This document shows, one piece after another, positions 60,992 to 64,000 of a stretch of 64,000 nt of DNA. The stretch is from Coriaria nepalensis (lineage: Eukaryota > Streptophyta > Magnoliopsida > Cucurbitales > Coriariaceae). The translations under genes were made by a program, and so were the position numbers. The stretch spans positions 27,869,501 to 27,933,500 of the forward strand of contig CP114481.1 of the NCBI GenBank assembly GCA_027186245.1, in the 5' to 3' direction. The notes beneath the pieces are model-generated. The model was not told the origin of the DNA and searched no databases. It saw only the letters and a list, made by a program, of their open reading frames with translations. Each line of letters opens with the position of its first letter. Position 1 is the first letter of the stretch.

Positions 60992-62675
60992 ATCATGTCA
61001 TTGAGGCTCTGCTAGTCATTAAATCATTATAAATTAATTCGAACGAATTATATTTTTGTCCTTCAAACATGATTTGGTTACATTACCTGCAATTAATCTA
61101 TTGAATACAACAATGCATTATTTTAGCCTTCAAGAGCATATCATTCAGTCTTTTGTTATCATTAAATTGTTTGAAAGCACTTCGAACTAATTCTATTATT
61201 GCATTTAAAACACGACCTTCATGCATAAGTTGCAATTGATCTACTGAAGGCAACTATGCATTTTTTTACTGTTAAAATCATATTATTGCATCTCTTTTAC
61301 TCATTAAATCATTCTAAATCACTTCAGACGAAATTCACTTTTTAAACATGACTTTCGTGCATAACTTGCAGTTGATCTATTGAAAGCAACAATGCATTTA
61401 CTTAGCCTTAAAATCATTTCATTGAGGCTCTTCTAGCCATTAAATCATTATAAATGAATTCGAACGAATTATATTTTTGCCCTTCAAACATGATTTTCTT
61501 ACATAACCTGCAATTAATCTATTGAATATAACAATGCATTATTTTAGCCTTAAAGAGCATATCTTTCAGTCTTTTGATATCCTTAAATTGTTTGAAAGCA
61601 CTTCGAACTAATTCTATTATTGCATTGAGAACACGACTTTCATGCATAACTTGCAATTGATCTACTGAAGGCAATTATGCATTTTTTTAGTGTTAAAGTC
61701 ATATTATTGCATCTCTTTTACTCATTAAATCATTCTAAATCACTTCAGACGAAATTCACCTTTTCAACATGAGTTTCGTGCATAACTTGCAGTTGATCTA
61801 TTGAAGGTAACTATACATTTACTTAGCCTTAAAATCATGTCATCGAGGCCCTTCTAGTCATTAAATCATTATAAATTAATTCGAACGAATTATATTTTTG
61901 TCCTTCAAACATGATTTGCTTACATAACCTGCAATTAATCTATTGAATACAACAATGCATTATTTTAGCCTTAAAGAGCATATCATTTAGTCTTTTCATA
62001 TCACTATATTGTTTAAAAGCACTTCGAAATAATTCTATTTTTGCATTGAAAACATGACTTTCATGCATAACTTGCAATTGATCTACTGAAGGCAACTACG
62101 CATTTTTATAGTGTTAAAGTCATATTATTGCATCTCTTTTACTCCTTAAATCATTCTAAATCACTTCAGACGAGATTCACCTTTTAAACATGACTTTCGT
62201 GCATAACTTGCAGTTGATCTATTGAAGGCAACTACACATTTACTTAGCCTTAAAATCATGTCATTAAGGCTCTTCTAGTCATTAAATCATTGTAAATGAA
62301 TTCGAAGGAATCATATTTTTGCCCTTCAAATATGATTTGCTTACATAACATGCAATTAATCTATTGAATACAACAATGCATTATTTTAGCCTTAAAGAGC
62401 ATATCATTTAGACTTTTCATATCATTAAATTGTTTAAAAGCACTTCGAAATAATTCTATTTTTGCATTGAAAACATGACTTTCATGCATAACTTGCAATT
62501 GATCTACTGAAGGCAACTATGCGTTTTTTTAGTGTTAAAGTCATATTATTGCATCTCTTTTACTCATTAAATCATTCTAAATCCCTTCAGATGAAATTCA
62601 CCTTTTAAACATGACTTTCGTTTATAACTTGTAGTTGATCTATTGAAATTAACTATGCATTTACTTAACCTTAAA
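60992..62675. repeat. Four 421-bp units between the two insertion-bearing units
   Basis: Units at 60992, 61413, 61834 and 62255. The first has 'ggctctgctagtc', 'gatttggttacattacc', 'ccttcaagagc', 'cgaccttcatgcataag' and 'tttttttactg', all repeated at 63171. The unit at 61413 has 'gcattgagaac' and 'ttcaacatgagtttcgtg'; 61834 has 'atgtcatcgaggccc'; 61834 and 62255 carry the 'cgaaataattc' form of B. Satellite only. Confidence 0.85.
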
Positions 62676-63170
62676 ATCATTTCATTGAGGCTCTTCTAGC
62701 CATTAAATATCATTATAAATGAATTCGAAATAATCATATTTTTGCCCTTCAAACATTATTTTCTTACATAACCTGCAATTAATCTATTGAATACAACAAT
62801 GCATTATTTTAGCCTTAAAGAGCATATCATTCAGTCTTTTGATATCATTAAATTGTTTGAAAGCACTTCGAACCAATTTTATTTTTGCATTTAAAACACG
62901 ACTTTCATGCATAACTTGCGATTGATCTACTTAAGGAAACTATGCATTTTTTTAGTGCATAACTTGCACTAAAATCATAGCATTAACTTGCAATTGATCT
63001 ACCGAAGGCAACTATGCATTTTTTTAGTGTTAAAATCATATTATTGCATCTCTTTTACTCATTAAATAATTCTAAATCACTTCAGACGAAATTCACACTT
63101 TAAACATGACTTTCGGGCATAACTTGCAGTTGATCTATTTAAGGCAACTATACATTTACTTAGCCTTAAA
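62676..63170. repeat. Long unit, 495 bp, with the same 72-bp insertion (copy 2)
   Basis: The insertion is at 62958-63029 with the same ends, order and length as the one at 60779-60850; it reads 'atagcattaac' and 'ggcaactatg' where copy 1 has 'atagcgttaac' and 'ggcaaccatg'. Two more bases come from 'cattaaatatcattata' near 62708 (an 'at' repeated). Matching with copy 1 begins in A/B at roughly 62.87 kb, while the start of this unit ('atttcattgagg', 'tcgaaataatc') differs from copy 1. So the shared insert was moved as part of a larger block, not inserted twice. Confidence 0.92.
62950..62974. repeat. 25-bp perfect hairpin at the 72-bp insertion (copy 2)
   Basis: Same arms and loop as 60771-60795: ttttagtgca at 62950-62959, taact at 62960-62964, tgcactaaaa at 62965-62974. 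Both copies have kept all 20 arm bases although other bases in the insert differ. Confidence 0.85.
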
Positions 63171-64000
63171 ATCATGTCATTGAGGCTCTGCTAGTCATTA
63201 AATCATTATAAATTAATTCGAACGAATTATATTTTTGTCCTTCAAACATGATTTGGTTACATTACCTGCAATTAATCTATTGAATACAACAATGCATTAT
63301 TTTAGCCTTCAAGAGCATATCATTCAGTCTTTTGTTATCATTAAATTGTTTGAAAGCACTTCGAACTAATTCTATTATTGCATTTAAAACACGACCTTCA
63401 TGCATAAGTTGCAATTGATCTACTGAAGGCAACTATGCATTTTTTTACTGTTAAAATCATATTATTGCATCTCTTTTACTCATTAAATCATTCTAAATCA
63501 CTTCAGACGAAATTCACCTTTTCAACATGAGTTTCGTGCATAACTTGCAGTTGATCTATTGAAGGTAACTATACATTTACTTAGCCTTAAAATCATGTCA
63601 TCGAGGCCCTTCTAGTCATTAAATCATTATAAATTAATTCGAACGAATTATATTTTTGTCCTTCAAACATGATTTGCTTACATAACCTGCAATTAATCTA
63701 TTGAATACAACAATGCATTATCTTAGCCTTAAAGAGCATATCATTCAGCCTTTTGATATCATGAAATTGTTTGAAAGCAGTTCGAAATAATTCTATTTTT
63801 GCATTTAAAATACAACTTTCTTGCATAACTTGCAATTGATCTACTGAAGGCAACTATGCATTTTTTTAGTGTTAGAGTCATATTATTGCATCTCTTTTAC
63901 TCATTAAATCATTCTAAATCACTTCAGACGAAATTCACCTTTTAAACATGAGTTTCATGCATAACTTGCAGTTGATCTATTGAAGGTAACTACACATTTA
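63171..64000. repeat. Last units of the window; second copy of the 2177-bp block, then hybrid
   Basis: The unit at 63171 repeats 60992 ('ggctctgctagtc', 'gatttggttacattacc', 'tttttttactg') at an offset of 2179 bp, but its C subunit ('ttcaacatgagtttcgtg', 'gaaggtaac') and the following 'atgtcatcgaggccc' at 63592 match 61413's C and 61834. One unit length was thus skipped by an exchange within C near 63.5 kb. The final unit, from 63592, is cut by the window end after 409 bases, still inside the array. Confidence 0.85.

Larger units (their letters stand above)
1..64000. repeat. Satellite DNA array of 421-bp units, whole window
   Basis: The whole window is one head-to-tail tandem array in a single orientation. 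Unit starts, taken at the A of 'atcatg/accatg' after 'cttagccttaaa', run 1, 422, 843, 1264 and so on at exactly 421 bp up to 15578; after that lengths drift between 420 and 422 with five larger exceptions at 39580, 41128, 57118, 60499 and 62676. I count 151 whole units and a last partial unit from 63592. G+C is roughly 28-31% in the lines counted by hand. No stretch of unique sequence, gene, RNA or mobile element interrupts the array, and neither window end reaches its edge. Such arrays are known from eukaryotic centromeric and pericentromeric heterochromatin; that location is inferred here. The family is not one I can name. Confidence 0.98.

Noticed and set aside
1..64000. CRISPR array or other bacterial repeat locus
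   Set aside because: The repeat is one continuous 421-bp unit with no short repeat/unique spacer alternation, and there are no nearby genes.
1..64000. Alpha satellite or another named centromeric family
   Set aside because: There is no 171-bp period and no CENP-B box; subunits of 136-143 bp and the sequence itself do not match any family I can recall with confidence. I left it unnamed.

Overview
This window is a single, uninterrupted block of AT-rich tandem satellite DNA. A hand count of the first 180 bases gives about 27% G+C. I see no credible protein gene, RNA gene, transposon, CRISPR array or other unique sequence. A head-to-tail array of at least 64 kb, one orientation, with nested repeat levels points to eukaryotic constitutive heterochromatin (centromeric, pericentromeric or a similar block). 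Species and chromosomal position cannot be read from the sequence, and I do not recognise the repeat as a named family. Both window ends lie inside the array.

The basic unit is 421 bp. I placed 151 complete units plus one partial one by tracking the landmark that follows 'cttagccttaaa'. Each unit is itself a trimer of diverged subunits A (142 bp), B (143 bp) and C (136 bp), so an ancestral monomer of about 140 bp became a 421-bp higher-order unit. Almost every unit is 420-422 bp. Five are not: 285 bp (loss of one subunit length), 403 bp (18-bp deletion), 434 bp (13-bp duplication), 493 bp and 495 bp (both carrying the same 72-bp insertion).

Third-level organisation changes along the window. 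From 1 to 5.17 kb two young unit variants (P and Q) alternate as PQ and PPQ groups. From 5.17 to 11.2 kb units are more diverged, with an 842-bp dimer at 8.4-10.1 kb. From 11.2 to 13.5 kb one unit is repeated about five times almost unchanged. From 13.5 to 20.8 kb units are diverged and older. From 20.84 to 26.73 kb there are two copies of a 7-unit (2949 bp) block, followed by rearranged 3-unit derivatives to 29.5 kb. From 30.0 to 36.0 kb there is an 8-unit (3368 bp) block in two copies. From 36.4 to 53 kb there are patchy 6162-bp and 4635-bp offsets. From 53 to 60.5 kb units are a diverged mosaic, and from 60.5 kb to the end a 2177-bp period carries the 72-bp insertion.

The pattern is what unequal exchange plus gene-conversion-like patch transfer is known to produce: local homogenised islands, older diverged stretches, hybrid units and segments shared over roughly 20-41 kb. 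The short open frames on both strands are by-products; they open only where single-base changes remove stop codons present in the ordinary unit. No gene-based system was found. The interesting content is the layered repeat architecture itself.
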